Assembly: GCF_030915445.1 (NCBI RefSeq) | Contig: NZ_CP133264.1 | Span: forward strand, 2,852,001-2,916,000 | DNA: 64,000 nucleotides | Direction: 5' to 3' | Source: Clostridium sp. OS1-26 | GTDB taxonomy: Bacteria > Bacillota > Clostridia > Clostridiales > Clostridiaceae | In this document: positions 53,112-62,462 of the stretch, piece by piece | How the letters are laid out: every line of letters starts with the position of its first letter | How positions within the stretch are numbered: the first letter of the stretch is position 1 | Program-made: the position numbers and the translations under genes | Notes under the pieces: model-generated | What the model saw: only the letters and a program-made list of their open reading frames with translations | The model's database searches: none | What the model was told of the DNA's origin: nothing

Positions 53112-53226
53112 ATTGTGTCACTATACATAAACCTAGTTTTAAGAAGTTTATAATATACTTACATATTATTAGTGTGTTTTACATTTAAAATTAAATATTT
53201 TTTAGTTTAATATAAAAAGAGAGAGT

Positions 53227-53276
53227 AAAAAGACTGTAATAAGAGTTTAGAGAATAAACTTTACTATAGTCTTTTT
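53227..53276 (+). terminator. Terminator downstream of the ferric-reductase-like gene
   Basis: AAAAAGACT pairs with AGTCTTTTT, with partial inner pairing, followed by TAGTTTTT. Confidence 0.6.
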
Positions 53277-53289
53277 AGTTTTTATTCTT

Positions 53290-53408
53290 TTCATAGAGTC
53301 TGTCAATAAATTTGTGTAAACTCTATTAAAATTTTTTCAATATGAATATATATTTTTTATTATATTCCACATTGGAGTTTACACAGAATATTTTACACTT
53401 TCTATGAA
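53290..53408. mobile_element. MITE-like element with 35-base imperfect terminal inverted repeats
   Basis: Arms 53290-53324 and 53374-53408 match at 26 of 35 positions, the inner ten (GTGTAAACTC) perfectly. The GTGTAAACTC end motif recalls ends of clostridial IS256-type elements. The core is AT-rich and non-coding, and the element abuts the stop codon of the sensor kinase gene. No clear target duplication. Confidence 0.45.
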
Positions 53409-54413
53409 TCAGATATTTTGCTTAAATACAATGATAAACTCTGTGAATTCATTATATATTGAGTTTACAATTATGTTATGTTCAAGCTTATTACATAGCT
53501 CTTTTACTAGATATAGCCCAAGTCCTGTAGATTTCGCATTGTTTCTACCGTTATTCCCAGTAAATCCTTTATTGAAAATTCTGTTTAAGTCTTCCTTTTT
53601 TATGCCGCATCCAGTATCTCTTATAATTACTATGAGCGAATTATCCTTTTTTTCACCTGTTATAGATATAGAATCCTCAGATTTAGTATATTTTAGAGCA
53701 TTATTTATTAGTTGGTCAAATATAAATGAAAGCCATTTTTTATCAGATAAACAAATAAAAGCTACATTATCTAGATTCAATTTAATTTTCTTAGAAATAA
53801 AATATTTAGAATACCTTCGAATTATTTCTCTTAATATTTTTTCAAGTTGAACTTCTTGAATAAGAAAGTCATTATGAAAATCTTCGAGTCTTGACAAATA
53901 GAGTACTCGCTCAACAGAATTTTCAATTCGCATAACTTCATTGTCTATTTTATCTAAAAGCTGTTCACAGGATGGATTTTCATTTCTTTCTATTATAAGC
54001 TTTAATATTGATATAGGCATTTTTATATCATGTACCCACATATCCATAATTTCTGTATTTCTTTGAAAGTTATTACTAATTTTATTCATGGAATCTTCCC
54101 ATTGTTCTTGGCAGTTTTTTAAAAGCTTAACATATATTTTTTCTTCATTAGTAAGTTTGAATAAATTAATATCATTAAACCTATTAATATTAATGCATTC
54201 GCTTAGCGAATGGAAAAAAATATTTTTTTTATAATAGCTAATACATATATAAAAGCTTAAAAATATTAAATTTACAATGACTATATATGATATAGTGTCA
54301 AGTAAAATTATATCTAATGGCGAGAAGATAATAACTAAAATAACAAAAGCTAAAAAAGAAAAGTTGAAAATAAATAATCCAAATTTATCTTTAATAAAAT
54401 CTATAAATCTCAT
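53409..54413 (-). CDS. Intramembrane-sensing histidine kinase (BceS-like)
   Basis: 334 residues: two N-terminal helices with almost no extracellular loop (about 10-60), typical of BceS kinases that sense through a partner ABC transporter. H-box MWVHDIKMPISILKL, N-box DQLINNALKYT, G boxes RDTGCGIKKEDL and STGLGLYLVKELC. Downstream of its response regulator gene, and divergent from the BceAB-type transporter. Confidence 0.93.
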   Translation of the reverse strand: MRFIDFIKDKFGLFIFNFSFLAFVILVIIFSPLDIILLDTISYIVIVNLIFLSFYICISYYKKNIFFHSLSECININRFNDINLFKLTNEEKIYVKLLKNCQEQWEDSMNKISNNFQRNTEIMDMWVHDIKMPISILKLIIERNENPSCEQLLDKIDNEVMRIENSVERVLYLSRLEDFHNDFLIQEVQLEKILREIIRRYSKYFISKKIKLNLDNVAFICLSDKKWLSFIFDQLINNALKYTKSEDSISITGEKKDNSLIVIIRDTGCGIKKEDLNRIFNKGFTGNNGRNNAKSTGLGLYLVKELCNKLEHNIIVNSIYNEFTEFIIVFKQNI

Positions 54414-54428
54414 AATAATTCTTTATCA

Positions 54429-55103
54429 CTACATTATAATGTAGCCTAAACCTCTCTTAGTTTCTATAAAAGTATCAAGTCCAACTTCTTTTAATTTTCC
54501 TCTTAGCCTATTTATATTTACAGTCAATGTGCTATCATCAACATACCAATCGCTATCCCAGAGTTTTTTCATGAGTTTATCACGGCTTACTATTTTTCCT
54601 ATATTTTTCATTAATTCATGAAGTATTTTCAGCTCATTTTTGCTCAATTCTATAGTATTATTTTTATATAAAAGAAGAGCTGTAGACAAATCTAAGATTA
54701 CTTCATTATGAACAATTTTATCAGAAGCCATTTCGTTAAAATTATAAGTTCTTCTTAAAATGGCATTAATCTTTGCAATTAGCACATCTATTGAAAAAGG
54801 TTTTTGTATATAATCATCTGCACCTAAGTTTACACCCATTATAATATCTAGGTTAGTGCTTCTAGAAGATATAAATATTATTGGTACTTTAGAGATCTTT
54901 CTTATTTCGTTACACCAATGAAAGCCATCATAAAAAGGAAGGTTTATATCTAGTAAAACTAGTTGAGGATTAAAAGCATTAAATTCCTCCATTATATTTT
55001 CTAAGTTATTTATTTTATAAACAGAATGTTTCCACTTTGTAAGTTCTTCTCCAATTTCATTTTTTAAGGTTACATCATCTTCAATTATCATTATTCGAAA
55101 CAT
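54429..55103 (-). CDS. OmpR-family response regulator (BceR-like)
   Basis: 224 residues. Receiver domain with IIEDD, phospho-Asp in LVLLDINLPFYDG and KPFSIDVLIAKI, then winged helix with ELKILHELMKNIGKIVSRDK and DDSTLTVNINRLRGKL. It likely activates the divergent transporter genes through the TTACA-N4-TGTNA sites at 55333 and 58147. Start behind GGAGGTACT. Confidence 0.94.
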   Translation of the reverse strand: MFRIMIIEDDVTLKNEIGEELTKWKHSVYKINNLENIMEEFNAFNPQLVLLDINLPFYDGFHWCNEIRKISKVPIIFISSRSTNLDIIMGVNLGADDYIQKPFSIDVLIAKINAILRRTYNFNEMASDKIVHNEVILDLSTALLLYKNNTIELSKNELKILHELMKNIGKIVSRDKLMKKLWDSDWYVDDSTLTVNINRLRGKLKEVGLDTFIETKRGLGYIIM

Positions 55104-55332
55104 TAAGTACCTCCAAGTATAAATTTGTAAAACATATTGAGTAAAACATATCTACTAAGCAACATGAATCATTAAAACTATAAATGAAATTTATAAAAAA
55201 GTTTGACTAACACAATAGGCTATATGATTTTACAAGCACTCAAACTTTATTTAAAAGTAGCACTAAACCATGTATATGTGAATTATAGCATTAATCTGAT
55301 ATTATAGAAATTATAAGATGAAGAATGTTATA

Positions 55333-55346
55333 TTACAAAAATGTTA
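55333..55346. promoter_or_regulatory. BceR-type operator before the transporter operon
   Basis: TTACA-AAAA-TGTTA inverted repeat, about 80 bases before bceA. The surrounding 27 bases match 21 of 27 with the site at 58146-58172 before the serine hydrolase gene. The half-site layout resembles that of BceR-type regulators. Confidence 0.6.
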
Positions 55347-55428
55347 TGTTTATGTTATTTAAAGATATCGATAAAGAAATTAATGGTTTATATAATAATC
55401 TCATGAACTAAAGGCGTAGGAGGATATT

Positions 55429-56196
55429 ATGGGAAATATATTGACTGTAGAAAATGTAAAAAAGGAATATGGAAAAAAGGGATTAAAATATGAAGCTTTA
55501 AAAGGTGTTAGTTTTAAGATTGAAAGAGGCGAATTTGTTGGAATAATGGGAGCATCAGGGGCTGGTAAGTCTACCTTATTAAATATAATATCTACTATAG
55601 ATACTCAAACATCAGGTAAAGTTATTATAAATAATAAGGATTTAAGTAAATTAAATGAAGACGAAGTAGCTGACTTTAGGCGTGATAATTTAGGATTTAT
55701 TTTTCAAAATTCAAATTTATTAGACACACTTACTATTAAGGAAAACATAATGTTACCATTGTCTTTAAAGAATGAAAAAGTATCTACAATAGAAAAAAGA
55801 ATAGAAGAAGTAATAGAGACAATTGATATAAAAGATATTCTAAACAAATATCCCTACGAAGTATCTGGAGGGCAAAAGCAAAGAGGTGCGGTTTGCAGAG
55901 CTATAGTAACTAATCCTGCATTAATATTAGCAGATGAACCTACTGGAGCTTTAGATTCAAAGGCCGCTAGAAATTTATTAGAAACATTTTCAAAATTAAA
56001 TAGTGAAAGAAAGTCTACAATTCTTATGGTAACTCATGATGTAACAAGCGCAAGTTTTTGCAATAGAATTTTATTTATAAAGGATGGTATTATATTCACA
56101 GAATTAGCTAAAGGAGAGAACAATAAAGAATTTTATTACAAAATTTTAGATACAGTAGCTTTACTTGAAGGTTGTGATAGAAATGAACTTATTTAA
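55429..56196 (+). CDS. bceA: Bce-type ABC transporter ATPase
   Basis: 255 residues. Walker [16 protein letters not shown], signature VSGGQKQRGAVCRAI, Walker [16 protein letters not shown], switch His MVTHDVTS. The peptide-7-exporter family removes bacitracin, lantibiotic or similar peptides from lipid II cycle intermediates and signals to BceS. Start behind AGGAGG. It overlaps the permease gene by 14 bases. Confidence 0.94.
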   Translation: MGNILTVENVKKEYGKKGLKYEALKGVSFKIERGEFVGIMGASGAGKSTLLNIISTIDTQTSGKVIINNKDLSKLNEDEVADFRRDNLGFIFQNSNLLDTLTIKENIMLPLSLKNEKVSTIEKRIEEVIETIDIKDILNKYPYEVSGGQKQRGAVCRAIVTNPALILADEPTGALDSKAARNLLETFSKLNSERKSTILMVTHDVTSASFCNRILFIKDGIIFTELAKGENNKEFYYKILDTVALLEGCDRNELI

Positions 56197-58096
56197 TATA
56201 TCCATGAAAAATGTAAAGAATAGTTTATCTAATTATATTATGTATTTTATGTCTGTAGTTTTCAGTGTATTTATATTCTTTAGTTTTAAGTCTATACAGT
56301 ATAATAAAGCTTTAGTTAACATAGATAAAAGATTAATAGTAAGTATAAATGCAGCATCCATTATTTTAGCTTTGTTTTCATTTATGTTTATATATTATTC
56401 AAATCTGTTCTTTATAAATAGACGTAAGCAAGAGATTGGAACCTATAGCTTGCTTGGAATGAGGAAAAAGCAAATAGCAAGACTATTTATATATGAAAGT
56501 TTTATAATAGGAATGATTGCTATATTTTTAGGAGTATCTTTAGGATTTATATTTACTAAAATAATAACTATGATTTTAGTAAAACTTATGGGAGAAATTC
56601 TTGTAGTTAAGATGAGCTTAAGCTTAAAAGTTGTTTGTCAAACCTTAGTTACATTTGCAATTATATTTATAGTAATTGGTATTAGAAATAATATTGTAAT
56701 AAGAAAAAAGAAGATTATTGACTTCTTTAAAGATGAAACAGACCCATTGGATACTAAAAAAACTTCTGCAATAAAGGGGATTATTGGAGTAATTTTAATA
56801 GTAATATCATACATGATAGCTACAAGTCAGTTACTATTTAAGGAAATTAGGTTGTCATTTGTTATTCTAATATTAATAATACCAGGTACACTTTTATTTT
56901 TCTCGTCAGCAACATCACTTATGATAAGCTTGATTAAAAGAAATAAAGTATTTTATTACAAAGGAAGGAACTTAATAGCTTTTTCTGAGGTTAGTTATAA
57001 AATATCCAGTAATTCAAAAATGCTTTCAATCATAGCAATACTAATAGCAACTAGTGTTACAATCTTAGGATATACAGTATATCTTTATTATGATATTGAT
57101 AAAAACATAAAAGAAAATTATAAATTCAGTTATAACATAAACGCTGAAAATCAGAAGGTCGATAGTGAAATAGATAATATATTAGATAAAAATAATTATC
57201 AAATAAAATTTGATAGAACTATAGAACTTATAAATAAAAAGGCTAGTTATAAATTAGTTAATAAAAAAGATAAAATAAGTACTTCTAGTGAAGAATTTAT
57301 ACAACTTATAAAAGAAAGCGATTTTCAAAGCATAATGAAATATCAAAATAGAGAGTATTCTAGTTTAAAAACGAATAATGATATTTATTATATTAAAGAA
57401 AAGACCACAAACTTGTTTTATGAGACTTTAGAAAATAAATCAATAAATTTAATAGATGAAAATAAAATTTTTAATGTAAGCAAGCAATATGATGAGTTAC
57501 TGCTAAATAAGTATTCAACTTATAGTTTAGTAGTAGTTAAAGATAGTGTATTTAATGAAATTAAGACTAAGGAAAATATATGGAAATTAAGAGCAATTAA
57601 GATAGAAAATGAAGAAAAATCACTAGAAGTATCTAGAAGTATTCAAAGGTTAGTCGATGAAAATATTAAATTTAAGCATCCATTTAATTTTATATCTAGT
57701 ATTATAGAAAAGAAGGAACTCACACAGATTTATGGGTTATTTCTCTTTATAGGTATATTTTTAGCCATTGCATTTTTGCTTTGTACAGGAAGCATAATTC
57801 TATTTAAGCAGTTATCAGGTATATATGATGATAAAGAAAGATATATAATGCTTAAGAAATTAGGAGCAACAAATAAAGACATTAAAAAAATGTTGTCAAA
57901 GCAGTTAATGATTGTATTTATATGTCCTGTAATAGTTGGAACTGTGCATAATTTATTTGCAATGTCCATTGCACAAAAGATTATACAAAGACCTATAGTA
58001 ATGCCTATACTTATAACTTTAGGAGGATATTATATTGGATATTTTATATACTACTTTGTTACTCTAAAATATGCAAATGATATGATAGCAAATTAA
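56183..58096 (+). CDS. bceB: Bce-type ABC transporter permease with large extracellular domain
   Basis: About 637 residues, ten predicted helices; FtsX-like modules at both ends and, between helices 7 and 8, an extracellular domain of about 200 residues (about 320-515), the hallmark of BceB-type sensors/exporters. NRRKQEIGTYSLLGMRKKQI is the typical cytoplasmic FtsX block. The ATG at 56183 lies inside the ATPase gene. The drug spectrum cannot be read from sequence. Confidence 0.93.
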   Translation: MNLFNISMKNVKNSLSNYIMYFMSVVFSVFIFFSFKSIQYNKALVNIDKRLIVSINAASIILALFSFMFIYYSNLFFINRRKQEIGTYSLLGMRKKQIARLFIYESFIIGMIAIFLGVSLGFIFTKIITMILVKLMGEILVVKMSLSLKVVCQTLVTFAIIFIVIGIRNNIVIRKKKIIDFFKDETDPLDTKKTSAIKGIIGVILIVISYMIATSQLLFKEIRLSFVILILIIPGTLLFFSSATSLMISLIKRNKVFYYKGRNLIAFSEVSYKISSNSKMLSIIAILIATSVTILGYTVYLYYDIDKNIKENYKFSYNINAENQKVDSEIDNILDKNNYQIKFDRTIELINKKASYKLVNKKDKISTSSEEFIQLIKESDFQSIMKYQNREYSSLKTNNDIYYIKEKTTNLFYETLENKSINLIDENKIFNVSKQYDELLLNKYSTYSLVVVKDSVFNEIKTKENIWKLRAIKIENEEKSLEVSRSIQRLVDENIKFKHPFNFISSIIEKKELTQIYGLFLFIGIFLAIAFLLCTGSIILFKQLSGIYDDKERYIMLKKLGATNKDIKKMLSKQLMIVFICPVIVGTVHNLFAMSIAQKIIQRPIVMPILITLGGYYIGYFIYYFVTLKYANDMIAN

Positions 58097-58111
58097 GAAA
58101 AATAGAAAAAG

Positions 58112-58140
58112 ATGTAGCTTACTGGCTACATTTTTTTATT
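58112..58140 (+). terminator. Terminator of the bceAB operon
   Basis: ATGTAGC pairs with GCTACAT, followed by seven Ts. Confidence 0.88.
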
Positions 58141-58146
58141 TAAACA

Positions 58147-58160
58147 TTACAAAACTGTAA
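58147..58160. promoter_or_regulatory. BceR-type operator before the serine hydrolase gene
   Basis: TTACA-AAAC-TGTAA, perfect half-sites, about 85 bases before the start of the downstream gene and at a distance similar to the copy before bceA. It suggests both are in one regulon. Confidence 0.6.
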
Positions 58161-58244
58161 TATAAACGTTATGTAGTTCAATGGCTCAGGTATCCTACTT
58201 AACTTATACTATATTTGTAAGTTAAAAGAAAGGGAGTTAAGATA

Positions 58245-59753
58245 ATGAAAGGTATGTTAGAAAAATTAATAATATCAATAGTAAGCTTAGTTATGTTAAC
58301 TAATTTGTTACAGAGCAATAATATTGCCCTTGCATCAAATAAAATTTCACATAGCAAAAGTGTAGAAGAGTTTAAAGATAAGTTAGACAAGTCTGTGCCA
58401 AAATTGCAAAAACGTTATGGAGTAGAAGGAACAGCTATAGGTATAATTAAAGATGGAGAAGTTAAATACGTATTGAATTATGGATTAGAAGATAAAGTAA
58501 AAGATAAACCTATAAGTAACAATACAGTATTCCAAGCAGCATCAGTGTCAAAAAGCTTGACAGCTTGGGGAATTATGAAATTAGTAGATGAAGGTAGAAT
58601 ATCTCTAGATGACCCTGTCGAGAAATATTTGACTCGATGGCATTTGCCAGATTCTAAATTTAATAAGGATGAGGTAACTATAAAAAGATTACTAAGTCAT
58701 ACAGCAGGATTAAATGTTCATGGATACTTAGGAATAGAGCCTGGTAAAAAAATATCTACAATAGAGGAATCTTTATCAACAAATAAATTTTCTAATAAAT
58801 CATTAGAAATAGCTATGAAGCCAGGAAGTGATGTTAGCTACTCAGGCGGAGGATATACATTATTACAGCTAGTTATAGAAGAAGTAACAGGAAAAACTTT
58901 TGAGCAATACATGGAGAAAGAAATATTGAAGCCGCTAAAAATGGATAATAGTTCATTTAGTAACAATTTTTCAGATGATAATATGTCAAAGGGATATGGA
59001 TATTTTAATCAAGTAATTCCAAACTATAATTTTACCGAGAAGGCTGCAGCAGGACTTAAAGCTACTGTACCAGATTTTTTAAAGTTTATATTAGCTAGTA
59101 TGGATGGAGTTAATGATGAGGTTAGAGGAAGAAATATTTTAAAAAGTGAAACTGTAGATTTGATACATAAACCAATAATGGGTGATTCTGCACTAGGAGT
59201 TTTTTTGAAAAAGCTATCTGATGGTAGTGAGCTTTTATATCATAGTGGAGATAATAGGGGATGGCATGCTGTTTATGGTCTTATTCCAGAAAAAAAGGAT
59301 GGTATAGTTATATTTACAAACAGCGATAATGGTATAGACTTAAGACAAGATATATATAATTTTTGGATAGAATATGAAACCGGAACATTACCTGAACAAT
59401 ATTATGCGATGGAGAAATATAGAAATACCAACTTTGTTATTGCAGTGTCCTTAGGAATTGTACTTGTAGTATATATTTTATTATTTGCTATAAGATTAAA
59501 ACAGGGTAAAAGAGTCTTTATTTCTAAAAAAGAATACAAGACTTTATTAAAATCATTTATAAGGCTTTTTATTCCATTATTTGTGGCAGGCATAATATAT
59601 TATGTATTATATGAAATGAATATACTTAAGCTTCAAGGAGGAGTTAAAAATATTGCTAGTGTAACTCTAGTATGGATAACAGTTTTATTTATAACTGGAC
59701 TTTTCCCAAAAAACAAAATGAGGAATAAAAAGGAAATTTGCACTTCAAGATGA
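58245..59753 (+). CDS. Beta-lactamase-fold serine hydrolase with C-terminal membrane anchor
   Basis: 502 residues. Signal peptide (about 1-27), then a class-C-beta-lactamase/D-aminopeptidase fold with the SxxK motif SVSKSLTAWG, the YxG/N-type SYSGGGY and LYHSGDNRGWHA near the KTG position. Three membrane helices at the end (about 385-490). Likely a secreted-face peptidase or esterase; related membrane-anchored proteins often neighbour peptide-resistance systems. It carries a BceR-type site upstream. A role in antibiotic protection is inference only. Confidence 0.87.
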   Translation: MKGMLEKLIISIVSLVMLTNLLQSNNIALASNKISHSKSVEEFKDKLDKSVPKLQKRYGVEGTAIGIIKDGEVKYVLNYGLEDKVKDKPISNNTVFQAASVSKSLTAWGIMKLVDEGRISLDDPVEKYLTRWHLPDSKFNKDEVTIKRLLSHTAGLNVHGYLGIEPGKKISTIEESLSTNKFSNKSLEIAMKPGSDVSYSGGGYTLLQLVIEEVTGKTFEQYMEKEILKPLKMDNSSFSNNFSDDNMSKGYGYFNQVIPNYNFTEKAAAGLKATVPDFLKFILASMDGVNDEVRGRNILKSETVDLIHKPIMGDSALGVFLKKLSDGSELLYHSGDNRGWHAVYGLIPEKKDGIVIFTNSDNGIDLRQDIYNFWIEYETGTLPEQYYAMEKYRNTNFVIAVSLGIVLVVYILLFAIRLKQGKRVFISKKEYKTLLKSFIRLFIPLFVAGIIYYVLYEMNILKLQGGVKNIASVTLVWITVLFITGLFPKNKMRNKKEICTSR

Positions 59754-59926
59754 TATGGTGAAGCATACCATAAGTAAATGCGGTTTTTAGTAAAATTGAA
59801 TTGCGTTAAGAAGTAATATTAGAATTGGTTTCTCTAATCTTTTAGACAATCTATTTACTGGTAATTGCTTATAGATTTATAGCAACATTAATATAGAAAT
59901 ATTAATAAAATTTAAGGAGATAAGCT

Positions 59927-59964
59927 AAAAAATCACAGGGGATATATAATCGCCTGTGATTTTT
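59927..59964. terminator. Bidirectional terminator
   Basis: AAAAATCACAGG pairs with CCTGTGATTTTT, flanked by T-runs on both strands. It lies between the serine hydrolase gene and the converging DUF1659 gene. The rest of 59754-60031 shows only an unremarkable small inverted repeat (TATGG/CCATA near 59755). Confidence 0.85.
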
Positions 59965-60031
59965 GTTTTAATTAAAAATAGATTTTCATAAAACTACTTA
60001 AGGTTAAATTTAGTGAAAATTAAAGCTTATA

Positions 60032-60253
60032 TTAAGCATTAACTAATTTTGAGGATTCATTTAAGTAGCTATCTTTAATACCAGCACTTAAAACACCCTT
60101 AATAGCTTCAGCTACATCAAAAACATTTTGAGGAGTAGCGGTAGGTATAACACCTGAGAATGTTTTTTTGTAGATTTTAGCTCCAGTCTTATCTGCTTCA
60201 GCTTCTACTTCAATGTGAAATGATGTTGAACTTAAAACTTTATTTACAGCCAT
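60032..60253 (-). CDS. DUF1659 family protein
   Basis: 73 residues from the ATG at 60253 (MAVNKVLSSTSF), with AAGGAAG upstream. FSGVIPTATPQNVFDVAEAI is typical of DUF1659, a small family usually paired with a DUF2922 gene. No DUF2922 partner is visible here. Role unknown. Confidence 0.85.
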   Translation of the reverse strand: MAVNKVLSSTSFHIEVEAEADKTGAKIYKKTFSGVIPTATPQNVFDVAEAIKGVLSAGIKDSYLNESSKLVNA

Positions 60254-60503
60254 ATTGTTCATCTTCCTTTAAGTTGTTCAAGGAAGATATATGCATTTAA
60301 AGGGAGGGTACAGGGGAGGATGGAGAGTTTTTTTATTTTTATAAGTAATTATTAAAAAGAGAATACATTTTGAATAATATATAAATATAAATTATGTTAT
60401 AATTATTATGCTAATTTAAGATGATTAAAAATATAAAAGATGAATTTGAAAAAGATATGTATGTAATGTATAATTAATTTAAATTTCAATATAGTTAAAT
60501 TTG

Positions 60504-60594
60504 ACTTATATAAGTTCATAATTGGTTGAACGTTTCTACCAACTACCATAATAGTTGATTATAAGTTAATTCTTTTGATGGAGTTAACTTATAA
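60504..60594 (+). promoter_or_regulatory. Purine riboswitch, adenine class, with switch hairpin
   Basis: P1 ACTTATA (60504) pairs with TATAAGT (60560-60566); P2 GTTCA/TGAAC; joining strand GTTTCTACC; P3 AACT/AGTT with loop ACCATAAT; J3/1 GAT. The specificity base equivalent to position 74 is T (60559), which indicates adenine rather than guanine. The 3' P1 strand can instead pair as TTATAAGTTAA with TTAACTTATAA (60584-60594), giving two exclusive structures. It lies about 75 bases before the deaminase gene. Confidence 0.88.
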
Positions 60595-60668
60595 TTCAAT
60601 GCTTATGGTGGTTTTTTGTGCATTAAAAGTGATATTACTTAAGAAAAATAGTAAAATAGGAGGATTTT

Positions 60669-61968
60669 ATGTTAATTAAAAATATTACACTAATAGATGA
60701 AAATTATGATGTTATAAAAGATACTAATATAGTTATAGAAGAAAATATAATAAGCTATATAGGTAAAGAAACGCCAGAAAATTATACTGGCTATACTTAT
60801 GATGGGAATAATAAGGTTGCAGTTCCAGGATTCATTAATACACATTGTCATGTACCAATGACTTTAATCAGAGGATATGGGGAAGGACTACCACTTGATA
60901 GGTGGTTAAGTGAAAAAATATGGCCATTTGAATCATTTCTTACAGATGAAGACTGCTATTATGGATCGTTATTAGGAATTTCAGGAAATGCTTAAAAGTG
61001 GAATAGTGTCTTTTAATGATATGTATTTCAATTTAGAAGGAATATCAAAAGCTGTTTATGAAACAGGAATTAAAGCTAATCTGTCATATGGTTATGCTGA
61101 TATTGAAGGCAGAAAAGATTATTTTAATGGAAATGCTTATAAAGAAACAACAATGTTAAATGAGTATATAAAAAATATTAACACTGACAGAATCAAAGCT
61201 GATGTTTCAATCCATGCTGTATATACTTCTTGTGAAGATTCAGTTAGAAAAATTTCTGAATATTGTAATGACACATATATGAATATGCATATTCATTTAT
61301 CTGAAACAGAACTGGAAATAAAAGAATGTAAAAAAAGGTTTGGTATGACTCCAGTAGAATATTTTTTAAATTGCGGAACTTTCAAAAGTAATACAATAGC
61401 AGCACATTGTGTTCATCTTGAAGATGATGATTTTGATATACTTAAAGAAAATAATGTTACAGTAGCACATTGTCCAAGCAGTAATTTAAAACTTGGAAGT
61501 GGGATAGCTCCTTTAAAATCTATGTTGGAACATGAAATAAATGTAACTATTGGAACAGATGGTGCAGCAAGTAATAATAATTTAAATATGATAGAAGAGG
61601 TTAATCTTGCAGCTTTATTACATAAAGGAATTAATCAAGATCCATTATTTTTAAGTACAAAAGAAATTATGAAAATTTCTTCTTTAAATGGTGCTAGAGC
61701 TCAAGGTAGAAAAGATTGTGGATCAATAAAGGTTGGAAATAGAGCAGACATTGTAATTTACGATTTAGACAAACCTCATATGCAACCTGTACATAATGTT
61801 TTAGCAAATTTAATTTATTCTGCACAATCAGATGATATATGTCTTACTATAATAGATGGAAATATAGTATATAAAGATGGAATCTTTACAAATATAGATA
61901 TGGAAAAAGTTTATTATAATGCAAATAAGATAAAAAATGAAAAATTAAAAATAATAAATCAACTATAA
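60669..61968 (+). pseudogene. MTA/SAH deaminase-type amidohydrolase, frameshifted
   Basis: Two frames (60669-60995 and about 60975-61968) encode one metal-dependent deaminase of about 430 residues, the adenosine/5-methylthioadenosine/S-adenosylhomocysteine deaminase group. Metal ligands: NTHCHVPMTL, IAAHCVHLEDDD, VAHCPSSNLKLGSG and GTDGAASNNNLNM. At the join (TCAGGAAATGCTT, about 60980-60992) one extra base turns ISEMLKSG into ISGNA-stop; removing it restores the usual text. The adenine riboswitch upstream fits an adenine-nucleoside substrate. Start behind AGGAGG. Confidence 0.85.
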
Positions 61969-62021
61969 AAAGAAAGGGTTTTACGATTTGTAATTTATAA
62001 GAAATATAAATGTAAGACTTT

Positions 62022-62213
62022 TTAAGAAACTTTGTAGTTACTTCTTGTTACATTGAGCACTGTGCATAACTTCGCTACCCTGTATTTATGGCGATTAGTC
62101 TTGATAAACTCAAATCTTTTTACTTTTGATTTACCTGAAGCTTCATATCTTCTTACAGCTTCTAACTTAAATTCTGCACTATATTGTTTTCCCATGAATA
62201 TCATTTCCTTCAC
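62022..62213 (-). pseudogene. IS3-family transposase remnant
   Basis: A 63-codon frame joins an OrfA start (MGKQYSAEFKLEAVRRYEAS) directly to an OrfB start (FIKTNRHKYRVAKLCTVLNV); everything between and after is gone. The minus-strand stretch TGACCCTTACCCACTTTAGT at 62242-62261 is a likely end of the element; no matching other end was found. The insertion is too short to be mobile. Confidence 0.8.
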
Positions 62214-62367
62214 TTTTAGTATAACACGAGTTTATCGTGTCTACTAAAGTGGGTAAGGGTCAAAAAACCTCACTTACAAGTGATACGCAGAACAATACCA
62301 TAAATAACGTAGACTTTTTAGTATCGGAATTATAAATCTTAGAGTTTAAATTAATGTGGATATAGCC

Positions 62368-62400
62368 AAGGACTTACTGTGATAAAGTAAGTCCTTTTTT
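62368..62400 (+). terminator. Strong hairpin terminator
   Basis: AAGGACTTACT pairs with AGTAAGTCCTT, followed by TTTT. It stands in the gap between the IS3 remnant and the kinase gene and may belong to either lost or neighbouring transcription. Confidence 0.75.
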
Positions 62401-62462
62401 AAATTTAACCAATCAATTATTTTCACAAGATTACTAAGCAATAAGGTTAATGTTATTATTAA

